Source of the DNA: Cotesia glomerata | Lineage: Eukaryota; Arthropoda; Insecta; Hymenoptera; Braconidae | Assembly (NCBI RefSeq): GCF_020080835.1 | Contig: NC_058160.1 | Location: 4,529,515 to 4,593,514, forward strand | Length of the DNA: 64,000 nt | Direction: 5' to 3' | Shown: positions 1 to 13,922 of the stretch, in pieces | Position numbering within the stretch: the stretch's first letter is position 1 | Layout of the letters: each line of letters starts with the position of its first letter | The notes under the pieces: generated by a model | Databases searched by the model: none | What the model saw: the letters and a program-made list of their open reading frames with translations, nothing else | Told to the model about the DNA's origin: nothing | Position numbers and translations under genes: made by a program

Positions 1-308
1 TTTACGTATTTTTTTTTTAAATTGAATTTTTATTAAAATTTATTACGATATAACCGTACAAAGACAAACGAATTTTTCTTATTTGTCACGTGAAAACTAT
101 GGCGCCACTTGATAAAGCTAGATTTTTTTAGACTGCGTACGCATATAACAAGAAAAAAGGGCGCTGATATTTAAAAAAAAAAAATACTCTGTAAGAAATT
201 ACTTAATTATAATTTTCTTTTTTTTTATCAGTTACACAATTTATTTTTTCTTAAAAAATGAATGAGCGTTATGAGGCGTACGCTTTTGGATTTTCCAAAC
301 TTTTTTTT
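1..308 (+). repeat. Dispersed repeat, copy 1 (cut by window start)
   Basis: Nearly the same sequence recurs in the same orientation at 56082-56393, including the blocks TTTACGTATTTTT, GTCACGTGAAAACTATGGCG, AAAAAAGGGCGCTGATATTT and GTTATGAGGCGTACGCTTTT. The alignment ends just after TTTTCCAAACTTTTT. A shorter, diverged match to its 3' part occurs near 12359-12402. No ORF or clear inverted terminus is visible, and the left end lies outside the window, so the class is unknown. Confidence 0.85.
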
Positions 309-1955
309 CATATTTGCCATTTGGCCAGTAGACCTTGGCATAAATAAACAAATCAAACAAAAAATTTCCCCCTCAATTTTTAACAAAGTAAAAACCAACT
401 TTATTGTCCATCTATCGGCCGGGTTGCCCTAATTTTTTCCTTTTTTTTTTTTTTTTTATTATTACCCTATTCTCTAGCGAGTTTAATTGACTCTCCTCCC
501 CTACAAAAATAGCTGGCTTATTTTTGACACATAACTTTTTTCACAGCTCAATGGGTGTTTTTAAGTCTCGGCAGGTGGTTAAAGATGGTGTCTGCAGAGA
601 CAAAGACAAAGTGAGAGAGCGAGAGAGCACGACGTCGAGAGTATGAGTCAGAAAATAAAGAACCTTTAACAGCGTATTTTAAATTTCCGTTGCTTTCCAT
701 TTATCATCCTTTGTCCCTTTGACGGTGAGTCTTTCAACCAACCTCCACTAAACTACCGCATTTTTTGTCATTTTTTTTTTTTTTTTTATATTTATTTCTC
801 CATCGTCCTTTACTTTCTGATCGTTTACTCGTTTATAAAATACTGCAAAAAATTCAAGCTGATAACAGAACAGTCAAGACATCGGCCAATCAAATTTATT
901 TTTCTCCTCTGGTCCGCCGGATATTTAGACGGATAAAAAATTAAAGAATCAAGAGTGTGAGGGTGGATACACTTTTTTGTAGAAAGATGATTGAGTACTA
1001 AAAGATTCTGCAGTGAATAATTCATTCACGCTTGAGAACGGAAGTTCATTTTCGCCTAAAATTGTTTTAGATTATAATTAAAATTATAGTTTATTATTTA
1101 TTCTCTCTTAGAAATATCTACGACAAATTAGAATTCAGATTGTTAGTAGGCTCCAGAAACTAAAATTTAATAGAATGGTGGGCGGTACCCGACCACGAGA
1201 GCACTAGCTAATTTAAACGCGTGAAACCGCGAGCAATCATCCAATCTATTAAATTAGAATAATTTTCAATTGAAATTATTTAGTTTGCGTAGATAATTTA
1301 ATTGAGCATATGTAGATTTTATACAGAATTTTTTTAGCGTTTAATTAACTTTAATTAAATTATTTATCGAAATATAGCACTAGGAAAATTCAACAGTCAT
1401 TTTACTTTTTAGGTTAAAATAAAAATCATGAATTTCAAACGAGTATGACCTCTTGGATTTAAAATTTTAGAACAAACACAAATTCACATTTTTACAGTAA
1501 AAAAATAAAAAAAAAAATCCAAAATAGCAACAAAATTACCCGACGTTTCCAAAAAAACTTCAAAAATGAATTAAATTTTTTTTATAGTTCAATAATAATT
1601 ATAAAATTGTCAATCAATTAATTTTTGTCCAAGTTAACAAAAAAAAATATTTTTTTTCAAAAAATCATCTCATGGATAGAAAAAAAAATTGAAAAGAATA
1701 ATGGAGTTCTATTTATTGAAAATAACAACTGAAAAAATTTTTCTATAAATTAAAAATAATCTGCAATAACTTGTTTCATTAAGTTGGTAATTACTTTTGG
1801 TTTGATCTATATCCATTATGAATTGAACTCGTTCAACTTATTTCTCTAGAAAATTTTCAAAAATTGGAAAGTTATTGAATGAGGTCCGATTCCAGAATAT
1901 TGAGTTTCTATCAGATTTCAATGTTTTGATGCCTCTATAAGTTATTCTGATTATT
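309..1955. other. No gene seen; A+T-rich unique sequence
   Basis: This stretch is dominated by poly-T and poly-A runs. A GA-rich patch (about 596-645) contains GAGAGAGCGAGAGAGC. No credible coding frame, RNA gene or terminal repeat was recognised. Confidence 0.6.
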
Positions 1956-1970
1956 CATTGAGAAAAAAAA

Positions 1971-2912
<942 letters not shown>

Positions 2913-3124
2913 AAAAAATGATTAATTTCTGAAAAGAAGAGCATCAATATTTATCTTAGGATAATAGTTAAACAAAAGAATAGTTTTATTTAAATTAAGT
3001 AAAAATTATTTCAATCAATTTAACAAGTTCTTGAGCTAAGAATATATATTCTTGAGAATTTTCAAGAACATGAATTCTTGTATTAAGAAAATTTTCTTAA
3101 TAAAAGTATTTTTTTTTCTCAGTG

Positions 3125-6100
3125 TTTTCAGATGAACATCCGTATATATGTGTATAAATTATTTCTAGTGTACGATATCTTTAGATCGAATCAACTAATT
3201 AAAACGCGTGATATTAATTTTGGAAGTATTTATTAAGATTTAAATTCAATTAGATTTAAAATTAATCAATCGAATCATTTTAAAGATTATTCAAAATATA
3301 AAAATCAAAAAACATTTTTCTTGAATGAGTCGAATGTCTCAAAAAAATTCCAAATTCCAAAAAAATGTTTTGAAAAAATTTCCAGAGATTTTAAAAAATT
3401 TTCAAAAATCAACCAATCAGTAAATTTTTAAGTTAATTGTGAAACAGATTGAAATAATGTTTAATCAGTATCTTATTTTTTCTAAGTCTCTAGACATCCA
3501 TCGCTGATATATTTGTGTAATTTGATCAAAGCTTAAACAAAGTAACTTAAATTGATAAAAAAACATGCCAAAATTGAAAGAGACTTAAGTTTGTACTCAG
3601 TCGATTGAATATTCACAGCCAGCTAATCCTCTAGCACGAAAAAAGAGTAAAAAAGTTTTTTGAAATGAGATCATGGATATCAGCTAGACAAGTGGTGAAC
3701 AACTTTGGATTTAGATATCCAATCTAAACGAAAAAGTTTTGCAGAGTTGAATCGTAAAAGCATTTTGTTATATACATGTAGATTGGAGGTCTTTCCTACA
3801 TAAACATCTACGAGCCCACCAGTACACTATTACGACTAACTTGACCGTAAGATAAGAAACACTGGAATAGCATTAGGTTGAATTTGAGGTTAAGATAAGA
3901 TAAGGCATATGGCAGTCTGTTCCCAAGAGACTGGACGATAAACGTGTCTCCGAAGCAAGTTTTCAACAACAATCAGCAATGAACAATGAACCTGATGGTT
4001 GACTACGAAATTTTGATGCTTCCTTATGTTGGGAACAAGGAATCAGCTTCGATCAAGATGTAAATTTAAATGCTCAGTACAATGCTAACTTGAACCGAAG
4101 CATAAACCTAAGCTTTAACGACATAAACACGTTTCTAGTCTCGTCTAGTCGTAAAATCCAGTGAATACTGCTAACAACCTTATGTTAGGAGGCTGGATTA
4201 TTTCACACTGTTTCTGTGCAAGCACCAATGCGAATATTGTCATCTAAATCGCGATTATTCCAGCATTACGCTTTCGTTACTAAGAAATTCTCACCGCGAT
4301 ATGAATTTGCATGGGTATAGTTTTGCTTAATCCCAATAGTAGTGAAGCAAAAAATATTTTTCGTGTTCTGTTGAGTTTTTTCATTTTTTATGCTATAATT
4401 GTTTTTAATTTCATTGTAAAAACTAGTTTTGAAAATTCTAAAAATTTAAAACAAATATTTTGACATTAAAAAAAAACTACTTGATGCAAGAAAAATTTTT
4501 TTGATCCAATACTGAATGAAAGAAAATGATTGTTCGGGAAAAAATTTTTTAATCCAAAAATTTGGAAAAATGAACTATTTAAATTCAAATTTCTTGATAG
4601 TAGAGTATTAATGTATGTCTTTACTATAATTGGTAAGCATAAAAAAATAGCTATGGTTTGAATTAAGTGAAAATCGCTTTCAACACGTCGACCTATTCTT
4701 AAAAAAAAAATGATATATTTTCGATAATTATTAAAAATATGTTACTTGTGACAAAAAAATTTTATTAATGAAAGTATTTTGAAAATTCTATTTTTTCTCA
4801 GTGAAGAAAATTATTTTGAAAAGAACCAATTATTTTTATACAAGAATTTTTTCTCTTGAAATTTGGTTCTTTTTAGTGAAAAGGCTTTCGAAATTTAAGA
4901 ATCGAAAGTATATTTCATTTTCTTTGTGAGATACAATCAAATTCGACATTAAAAACCGCAATAATTAAAAATTAATGATAATTTGGTTTCTCTTTACAAG
5001 TTTCATATTTTTGGTTTAAGAACAACTTTTGTCATTCGAAATTCCAGAAAAAAATTTTTTTTTATGTAAATCTATTTTAAGACACATTGCACAAAAAAAA
5101 AACAGATTATTTTGCTTGAAAATAGAAGAGTGCTTCATTTAATTCGTAAAATTTTTAAATAGGAAATTTTTTTTGTCCATCTAAAAGTTTTATGCTTTTG
5201 ATTCAAGAATGAATTTCTCAAATTAATTCGAACTGAATATTTCAGAAAAAAATTTTGAACAAAGTGGTTTTATTTTAATGTATCTATAATTTCACTCAGG
5301 AAAAATTTAGGATTTTTTTGAGTGAAAATAAGAAAAAAGTACTTTTGTACTTTTTTTTTGTTTCAGTTTAGCCTTGAACTTCTTCAAAGTCCAGCTTAAA
5401 GTTTCGAAATATTTCAAAGCTGAAGGAAACAGCTAATATCGAGTGGTCGGAAACAATCTCTCTAACTGGTAGGATTTGGAGAATTTCAGTGTAAATCAGG
5501 AAACCCCATTACTATTGACACGCCTGAGTGAACCATGCATTAAATTACTAAAAGTGTACACCGGGGAGCTGTAAAGCTACGTTTAATTACACATTTGTAA
5601 GTAAACGTTCACCCACGTCGCATTAACAAATCTGTAATATATTATTTTCAGCTCCGCCATAATTTACATAAAATGTATTAAAGTGAACCTCACAAGCGCT
5701 TTGTGTCATAATTTGTCATGATCTCCTGTATCTCAACTAAAAGAACGAAAGAGCTCTGGCTCTACCACCCACGACAAAGTTTCTTCTGCATCGTTTAGAT
5801 TTAACAGCGCTCTGAGATGTGTTAGCCAAAACTTGTCATCGCCAGCAAAAGCTGAAGCGGAAGCTTTTGCTGTACAAGGAGCAGACACATCACTGCCAGT
5901 ATCATTTTAATTATACATTTTAGATAAATAAACGTCATCATTTTTGTTTTACGTTTATCTGCTTTTCAAAATGTCAACTGATTTTAGATAAACCTTGACG
6001 ACAGTAATAAATTTTCCTTTGAAACATTGCAAAACCTTGAAAACAAACTCTAAAAAAAAGTTTTAAAGTCAAGCAATGTTCGCACTGAATCTACAAATTC

Positions 6101-7809
6101 TTTAAAAATTATGCGGTACCTCAAACTTTGAGGATTCTTATATTTTATATCTTCGCGGAAAAAAATAGTTGATCCAAGAAAAATATTGTCTTTAAAATTT
6201 CACTCTTATTTCTAAATATTCAGTTTCAATAAAGTTGAGAAAATTTAGGAACAAAATCAAAGAAATAAAATTCGAGGGTAAAGAAAATAAAGTGTTCGTC
6301 ATAAAAGAATTTCACTAATTCAACGCAGCACTTTATTATTTTCAAAAGAGATAATCCACATTTTAATTTTGTTTTTTATTGTTTAAATTAATAAACAATT
6401 CTAAAAAAAAAATAATCAAGATATTATCAACTTCTTTCAAGAATATCAAAAATTCTCGAATTTCTCTTGTCTATTAAATCATTAAAAAGAAGTATCAAAT
6501 ACGTTTCAGAATTGGTGCAAGTATGAAATTTGTTTTTTTTATATTTTTTAAAAACTTTTTTACGCTATTTTGAATGAAGAAACGTGTTTGAAACTACAAG
6601 TTTAAAATTCTGAAGGAAAACGAAATTTAAAACAAAATTAAAAAAAAACGGTACTTTTACCTTATTTCTTTTTAATCAATAAATTTTTCTTTTTCAGTCG
6701 GCCAAGTGCGTAAAAATATTACATTAAATGTCTTATAATGTCGCTATTCGCCATTAGATGTCACTGATATGCGAACTCTTCTCGTTCATTCCTTTCCGAT
6801 CACAAAAATTTTTTTATTTTCATCCTCGTCATTCAATACAAATATTAATCTGCCGTATATCTCATTTTCTGGTGCTTAACCTCTTACAATTTCGTTTATT
6901 AGTAAAATACTTAAGCTTCTTATTCGACATTCGTAAATTTTATCATTCCGCTATTATTTTTTTCGATAAAAAATAAAACGACAAAAACATTATCGTCTAA
7001 GTGTATTATTTTTCAAATTAAATCAGAGTATATCTAATGAATCATTTTTCTTCAACCAAGCATATAAAATTTATAAAGAAAACCAAAAAAATTGTTACAT
7101 CATACTCCCGGACTAGACGTTCAATATCTTGACTTTCATACTTTACATTTAAAAATTTACAATGTTAAATTGTAAAAATCTGTATATTGACTACTTTTAT
7201 AGGCATTTTTACTATTTAATATCGTAAATTTTGAATTTTTATTCTCTAAGAAAATGAGTTTAAAGACAAAAAATGATTAAATTAAGACACTCGATTTTTT
7301 CGAAATAATTTTGTTTTTAAATCAAGAATATTTTTCAATCGAGTAATTTTTTTCACTGTACAAAAATCAATTCCTTTACTAATTTTTTCCCTACAGGAGT
7401 TGATCACACAAGAAAAGGAAGGGTGAGAAACTTTCGGAGGCACGTTGTCACCGGGAGTATCATTACTCAGCCATCAACGAATTGGTCGATGGCTTACGAG
7501 TTATAGGATATCAAGTATAAGTATAACTATAGACGTAAAATTTACGGTGTAAGCCAAATCCTTCTGATAAGAAATAGGTGTTTAGTTGGATTTTACACGT
7601 TCTTTATAGACATACTTATTTTTTGATACTCCGCGATTGAATGGATCTTCGAAGATCACTATAATCGTGATATAGCTTGTCCCAAGATATTTCTAGGTGT
7701 ATAAAGAATAAGAGATATCGAAGCGCCATGCGGCTTAGCTGAAAGCTCTTTTCCAAATGCCTAGATAAAGGAGATAAAGAAGGGGAAAAAATAAAGGATA
7801 TCCGCTATG

Positions 7810-7843
<34 letters not shown>

Positions 7844-8202
7844 GTTGAATCCTTGTGTCTTCGCAACTGACCTTTATTTTGTGGCCGCAGAATATGCTGA
7901 AGCATGAACGGGAGTAAGGATATATCGTTGAGATACAGCCGTTGAATGTATGTATGTAGAAAGATAATGTTGGAAAAGAAATACGATAAAAGCTGAGGAA
8001 TAGAAGCAAGTCATCACCCCGATGGAGCTAAACCATTCTCAGCGGTTGCATCTCCTCACTTTTCATCGGGACAAGGAAATAAACTAAAAAGAAATTCTCC
8101 AATGCGAACATATCTTAACATGTCGTAGCCTCGGTTTAAAAAGTCGAATAAAAAATGAATTTAGGAGATAGCAAAAAGTATTTGAAAACTTTAGTTATAT
8201 AT
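3125..8202. other. No gene seen; A+T-rich, mostly unique
   Basis: No coding frame with recognisable domains was found on either strand. The blocks at 3600-4320, 5690-5900 and 7390-7760 are less A+T-rich than the rest but show no exon-like splice pair that I trust. There is a small inverted motif GCAAAAGCTG/AAGCTTTTGC at about 5849-5873. Poly-A (28 bases) at 7811-7838 generates a poly-Phe ORF on the minus strand that is an artefact. Confidence 0.55.
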
Positions 8203-9270
8203 ATCCGAACATAAACAGTTTCACTGTAAAAAAATCGCGCCAAGTCCACGTTCATAGGACTATTAAGAAAAAAAAAATTTCTTTTTTCTTTACAAAAAGA
8301 TATAACATAAAAAAATTAAAAAATCTAAGTAACCGATATGATTGTATTTGATTTTCGGAAATTAAAAAAAATTTTATTGTAAATTTGAAAATTAAAAAAA
8401 AAAATTTGGAACGTATTTAGTGTGCGTGGTTGCAAAATATTTGACTTTTAATGAAATTCGTAAAATCTATTTACCAGGACTTTAAAAAAATTGAAATACA
8501 CAATGACGCACACCAAGTACGTTCCAAAATTTTTTTTTTAATTTTTAAATTTACAATAAACTTTTTTTTAATTTCCGAAAATCAAATACAATCATATCGG
8601 TTACTTGGATTTTTTAATTTTTTTATTTTATATCCTTTTGTAAAGAAAAAAGAAATTTTTTTTTTCTTAATAGTCTTATGAACGTGGACTTGGCGCGATT
8701 TTTTTACAGTGAAACTGTTTTTGTTCGGATTTTAGTAATTTTTGTAATTATAATAAAAATTTACAATTGGTACCAACTTAAATCTCGCGTTGGCTGCATT
8801 TTTTATAGCAAACTATCCCCTTGAAGCTACAGTTTATGTAAAAACAATTCCAGCGCACCCTGGCGGATGTAGATGCAAGCTGTGAAATGTATTTTTTTAA
8901 CTGTAGTTTCCCATCTATTGGAAGATTACCATGCATTCTCAAATTATTTAGTCTGTGGCATGTCACTTTTTACATAGAAAAAAAGTCAGGATCGAAATTT
9001 TTGAGCTTGCTATAGTTTGTGCTGATAAAACTTAATAATTTCAAGTAGATTAATTGTTATAATTGAATATAATTAATTAATATCATTAAAATAAAGCATG
9101 AATTACTGTTATAATATAAAATTTAGGAACAAGAAGTACCGTAGAATTAAATAAAATTTTGCAACCTCAAAATACCGTTCTGCTTACGGTAAACATAGTC
9201 AGTAGTCTGGCGCTCCGTTTACAACGGATTTGAACGGAACTTGGCGCCAGATTCTACCGAATCTGTGGAT
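8203..9270 (+). mobile_element. Foldback element with tail, copy 1
   Basis: The first half is a large palindrome. The left arm (about 8203-8425) and right arm (about 8505-8742) are inverted copies sharing CAGTTTCACTGTAAAA, CGCGCCAAGTCCACGTTCAT and TTTTGGAACGTA. The second half (8743-9270) is a single-copy tail ending in small hairpins: TGGCGC...GCGCCA (about 9208-9249) and AGATTCTACCGAATCT. The ends read ATCC...GGAT. Two further copies lie in inverted orientation at 25551 and 27884. No transposase is encoded, and I cannot assign a superfamily. Confidence 0.88.
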
Positions 9271-10885
9271 TTCACTTTTTTCTGCTTTTTTTTGTTCAAT
9301 AGTTGTAAGTTGGTTGGTTTTTTGGAGTTTGTGTAATGACATGCTCCAACATGATTTAAGAACCAAAAATATAAACAATCCCAAAAGTGGAGACACTTCT
9401 TATTACTTGTGACCTAGCACCAGAAATGTAATGTAAATAATTCTAATAAATTTACTCGATCTTGAAAGTATAAGTTGTAAGTCAAGGACTTTTCCTTGAA
9501 TTTTATAGAATGAATAAATTCTGGGGTGGTTTTTTTATTTTAAGATGGAGACTGATGGCCGATGTTTAATTCATGGTTAAGTATTGTTGGGTATTTTATT
9601 TATAAAATTAATAATTTTGGGTGAAAATATTCTTTGTTGAAAGAGGTAAAAGGGAAGATAGATAAAAAAGAGGAGGAAGAATAAAAATAATGTAATATCA
9701 TAGTTCTTTGTGCTCAAGCTGTCGTGGTATATTATTATAACGGCGCCAAGGAAAATCGTAACTCTCAGCAGCTTTGAACTCTCAAGTTTAGCATCCTGCT
9801 GAGGATGCACTTGGCGGATAATAATTCTACAGCAGGCGAACTACTCGTTACGGAATTGAAATCAAGAATAAGATGCCGTGGTGATAAAGTGCTAACGCCG
9901 GGGTAATGGTTAACAGTTTTCAGCACGGAATTCTACAATTTGAGAATTTTAACTGCTAAGCTGCTAGTGGTTAGGCAAGTGGATGATGTAGTCTTTAATA
10001 TTGAAGGGTGGAAATGTTTTAAAAATATTAAGGGTCCCCGGGTAATGAAGCTTAATTAAAAGATGTTTGTGATAAAAAAAAAATATCGATAACTGTTTAT
10101 GATAATATTGATAATTTATATAATTAAGGGGCACAACCAGTGTGACAGCCTAAAAAAAAGGCAATTTTTGGGAATTAAAATAAAAAAAATCCTGTATGAA
10201 TTTTTGAAAAATTTTAAGGGTATATTAATACATATTTTTAAAATATACAGTAAAATTTTTGGAGAAAAAAATTAAATATTATCCGAGTTACACGCGATCT
10301 CCGACGGCGTTAAAAAAAAGGTCCTCCATTGCTGGAGTGATTCCGGCCTTCTCCGTGGATAAAACCAAAAAAAAAATTCTCGTTCAACTAGAAGATGTTG
10401 TTTGTACGATGACCCACGGTTAAAAAAAAATATTAAAAATTGACCAAATGGCGGTGTTTTTAAAAAAAAAGTTGAATTTTACCCAAAATTTTGGTCGTTT
10501 TTGGCATGCTAAAATTCGATTTTTGATCAGATCAAAAAATTGGAGGGTTATCGTATGGAGAACTATCTACAGAACATGCAGAAAAAAATTTGGTAGTGGT
10601 CGGATCATTTTTAAATAATTTTGAAATAACAATAAAGATGTTTAACGTACAGAGCAAACTGTTTAATTATATTAAAGTAGGTCAAAATTATTCGACTGTA
10701 GTAAAATAAGCCCTAGGGGAAGATAGATAATAGCGGATATGCTGCGCACATTTTGTCTAACGAAACCCGAGTGTCAGTATGTATATATGCCTAAATTTTT
10801 TGGACACTCCCAAGTTAAGAGCGGTTTATAGTTGATTTTCAAACGTGTTTTTCTCATGTATGTGATAAAATTTCGAAAAAAAAAA
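9271..10885. other. No gene seen; possible repeat at 10131-10640
   Basis: No coding frame is recognised. The part from about 10131 (GGGGCACAACCAGTGTGACA) to 10640, with its alternating A-runs and G+C-richer words, looks like non-coding transposon sequence, but I found no second copy or inverted end in this window. Confidence 0.45.
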
Positions 10886-10934
10886 CGCTTCGCTCTTCGA
10901 TAGATAATTTAATTATCTATCGAAGAGCGAAGCG
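10886..10934. repeat. Perfect palindrome, 24-bp arms, 1-bp loop
   Basis: The left arm 10886-10909 (begins CGCTTCGCTCTTCGATAG) is the exact reverse complement of the right arm 10911-10934, with a single T between them. It is flanked by an A-run on the left and a T-run on the right, which nearly extends the pairing. The GCTTCGCTC word resembles the loop words of the hairpin cassettes elsewhere, but there are no ATAGTATAC ends here. Confidence 0.97.
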
Positions 10935-11430
10935 CTTTTTTGGAAAATTTTCATTTATTTATGCATAAAATGCGTTTTAAGATTCCATTTGTTGTACAAC
11001 TATGACAGAGATACTTTCGTTTGTCCAATAGAGGGCGAGAGAGAGAAAAAATGTAAACCCTTCTTAAGGTGAGTTCCGATCGGGCGCGAGAGTTGAAATT
11101 ATGACCTTAAACTTGGTAAAATATAAAAAAAAATTGACGAATTAGTTAAAATTGCATAATGAATGTATCTTCCGATTAATCGTAAACTTGTAAATCTATG
11201 ATATTGTGAGTAATATTAAGTTATTTTTAAACTATTTAGCTCTAAAATAAAATAAAAGAACCAGCCTAATTTTTAATTTTTTTGAATTTATAATTCCTCA
11301 ATTGAAAACGAACTCTTAAGCTAAGCGCGAAGGAGTCTGTTCTGCTCTGATAAAGTTTTATACATATTTTTTTTCGGGATAATTTTTGAATAAAGAATAA
11401 ATATAAGAGAAAAACGAAACATACGTTCTA

Positions 11431-11492
<62 letters not shown>

Positions 11493-13604
11493 TGCAATAG
11501 GAAAAATTAAAAATTGTTAAAGATTGATTAAATACTAGGATTATTATTCAAATCAGTATAACTTAAGAATTATTTTTTCGATAGTTAAATACATAATTAA
11601 ATAAAAGACAACAATAGTTTTAAATAAAATTTGTTTTGTTCATAGTGTTTACCTACTTTAGGTTAGGGGGTTAGGAAAAAATGGTTTATGGGGAGTCTTT
11701 ATCATTTTATTGAAAAATAACAATTTTTTAATTATATTTTTAAGACAATATACTTGAATAATGATTAATATAAAAATTGGTTTGTTAAATTGAACACTTT
11801 TTATGCTGCCAAAAATATCTCTCATCTTTTGATTGATACCTCTTAGATAAAATAAATTGAAGTTTTCAAGTTACAGAGGTATGAATTAATTTTATGAGAA
11901 ATAGACGTTCTTTATGGCTGCTTGTAAATTTTAAGAAAGTCAAAGATTTTTTATTTTATCGTTACACTTAGATTTGGTAAAAGCATTTGTAGAGATAAAA
12001 GTTATCTGAAAGGAACAATGTAATCTCTATAAAACGTAAAATTCAAGGGAGTACTTTCTTCTGAGAGTTATATTTTATGAATGACCATATTTGCTGATGC
12101 ATGATAATGTACGAACGTGTATGACCAAACGTCGAACGTTGGCAATTTTTAAAGTTAACCGTAAAGAAACGATTAGATACAACTGATCGAAATCATTTTT
12201 CCGGGGTTTGGATAACTTCTAAAGAATTATTGGGATCTTTTGTCAACTGAAAAATGATTCAGATCTCCCGTCATTTGAATTCTGTATTCAAGATAAAATT
12301 TTTTGTGTTAAAAAAAACTTGTGACTGAATAACTTTCAAGATTTTTAAAATTGAATCAAAGTTATGAGGCGTGAACTTTTGGATGATCCAAATTTTTTCA
12401 TAATTTTGGACCAGAATATGAGTTCGAGAGTTCTAAGCTGATTAATTATTCCATTTTAGTGCAAATTTATTAAATAAATCGCCAACAATGGTCGTTACCA
12501 AGTTTGAGCGTCGTAAAAATTAAAAAATGAAACAAAAAGAGAACCATAATTTATAAGTTAATGTTTTATTTATAAGTCTTGTATGAGCAAAAAAATTCTC
12601 TATTAATTTTTTTGGCACTCCACATGCTGACATTATCGAAATGTGAAAATGTAAGATTCATAAAAAATAAGTGCACATTTTTTTTAAAGTAAATGTGATA
12701 TGACAAAATGATAGTATCTGCTCCGGTATTTTCTCTCTCTAATATAATATGTAAACTGTATATCTAATTTTTTATATCTGATAATATATGTTTAATATGT
12801 ATATCGAATAAAATAGAGTATGAAATACTTAAAAAAATATTTTATTTTATTTAAAATGACATTTTTCATGCATTTTTATTACGCATTTCATATCGCGCCA
12901 TAAAAATAGATTTTTTAAAACTGATAGATTTTTATAGCACCATAAAAAGTTCGTAATATGCATATATGTTCAAATTTATTTATTTATCAAATAGAACAGA
13001 ACAAAGTGAATTTTAAGAAGAATTTACATGCTTTTTTAAATTTCCCCGGTACTTTACGACCGAGTTACATTTTCCAAACATAACTTGTGTGATATGAATA
13101 CCATTACAGCTCAATTGCTTTAGATAACGATGAACCTGGCTGCATTGCAGAAAAAGATACCAATATTTTTCGTATTTTGCTGAAGCAAATCCGACAAAAT
13201 ATGAATATTCTTTTCTCAGAAGAAAAGCTCAATTTTTCATACCGATTTTTCGGATTAGGCAAATTGTTTTGCTTCTCGGTTAACATTTTAGAGGTAGCCG
13301 GTGAAATATAGTAGAGTGTGAAAAAGCGGTATCGATAAAGCTTGTTCCCAAGACGCAGACTGACTGGTCAATTTCTGGAAATGTGTTTTTATTTGGGGAT
13401 CTGTAAGATGGATGCTGAATCCAAATGTACCGGGGAGATAGTGAGAGCTTCTACAATGGTGAATTAATGATCGATTTTTCGTGATGGATGATGTAAATGT
13501 ATTGAATGGGGAGATGAATGCGTGCTTTTATGTATATCGTTCGATTTGTTTGTCAGAATAAGATTCAAAGAGGATATTTCCGTTGGCAATTCACGATCAA
13601 TATA
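10935..13604. other. No gene seen; A+T-rich sequence
   Basis: Beyond the trinucleotide repeat at 11432-11491 and a short match to the 1-308 repeat at about 12359-12402 (TTATGAGGCGTGAACTTTTG), I see no feature. The 60-codon frame at 13104-13286 has no recognisable content. Confidence 0.55.
11432..11491 (+). repeat. (AAT)n microsatellite
   Basis: About 20 uninterrupted AAT/ATA units. Confidence 0.97.
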
Positions 13605-13922
13605 CTCGGTAAAAAATGTCCATATTTGATTGTACATATGTAGGATTGATCATATATGATCAGTTTAGTGATCAGTGATCACATATGGCTCATATATGGA
13701 CAAACGTAATCGCATATGATCACGTATGACGTACATGTGCGTACATATAACTCAGAAATGGTCACATATGACTTATATGTCAGCAAGTATATAGGGCCAC
13801 ATCTATACTAATAAATGGAGACCCGGTTTTTTTTGTCCGGTTATACTGCAAAAACTACTGAACCCATCGGAATAATACTTATACCATAAGATGCAGCGTA
13901 TTTCGGAGAAGGTTTTAGTATA

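Noticed and set aside
7761..8009. 82-codon frame with a poly-Phe block
   Set aside because: Created by a 28-bp poly-A run and otherwise unrecognisable.
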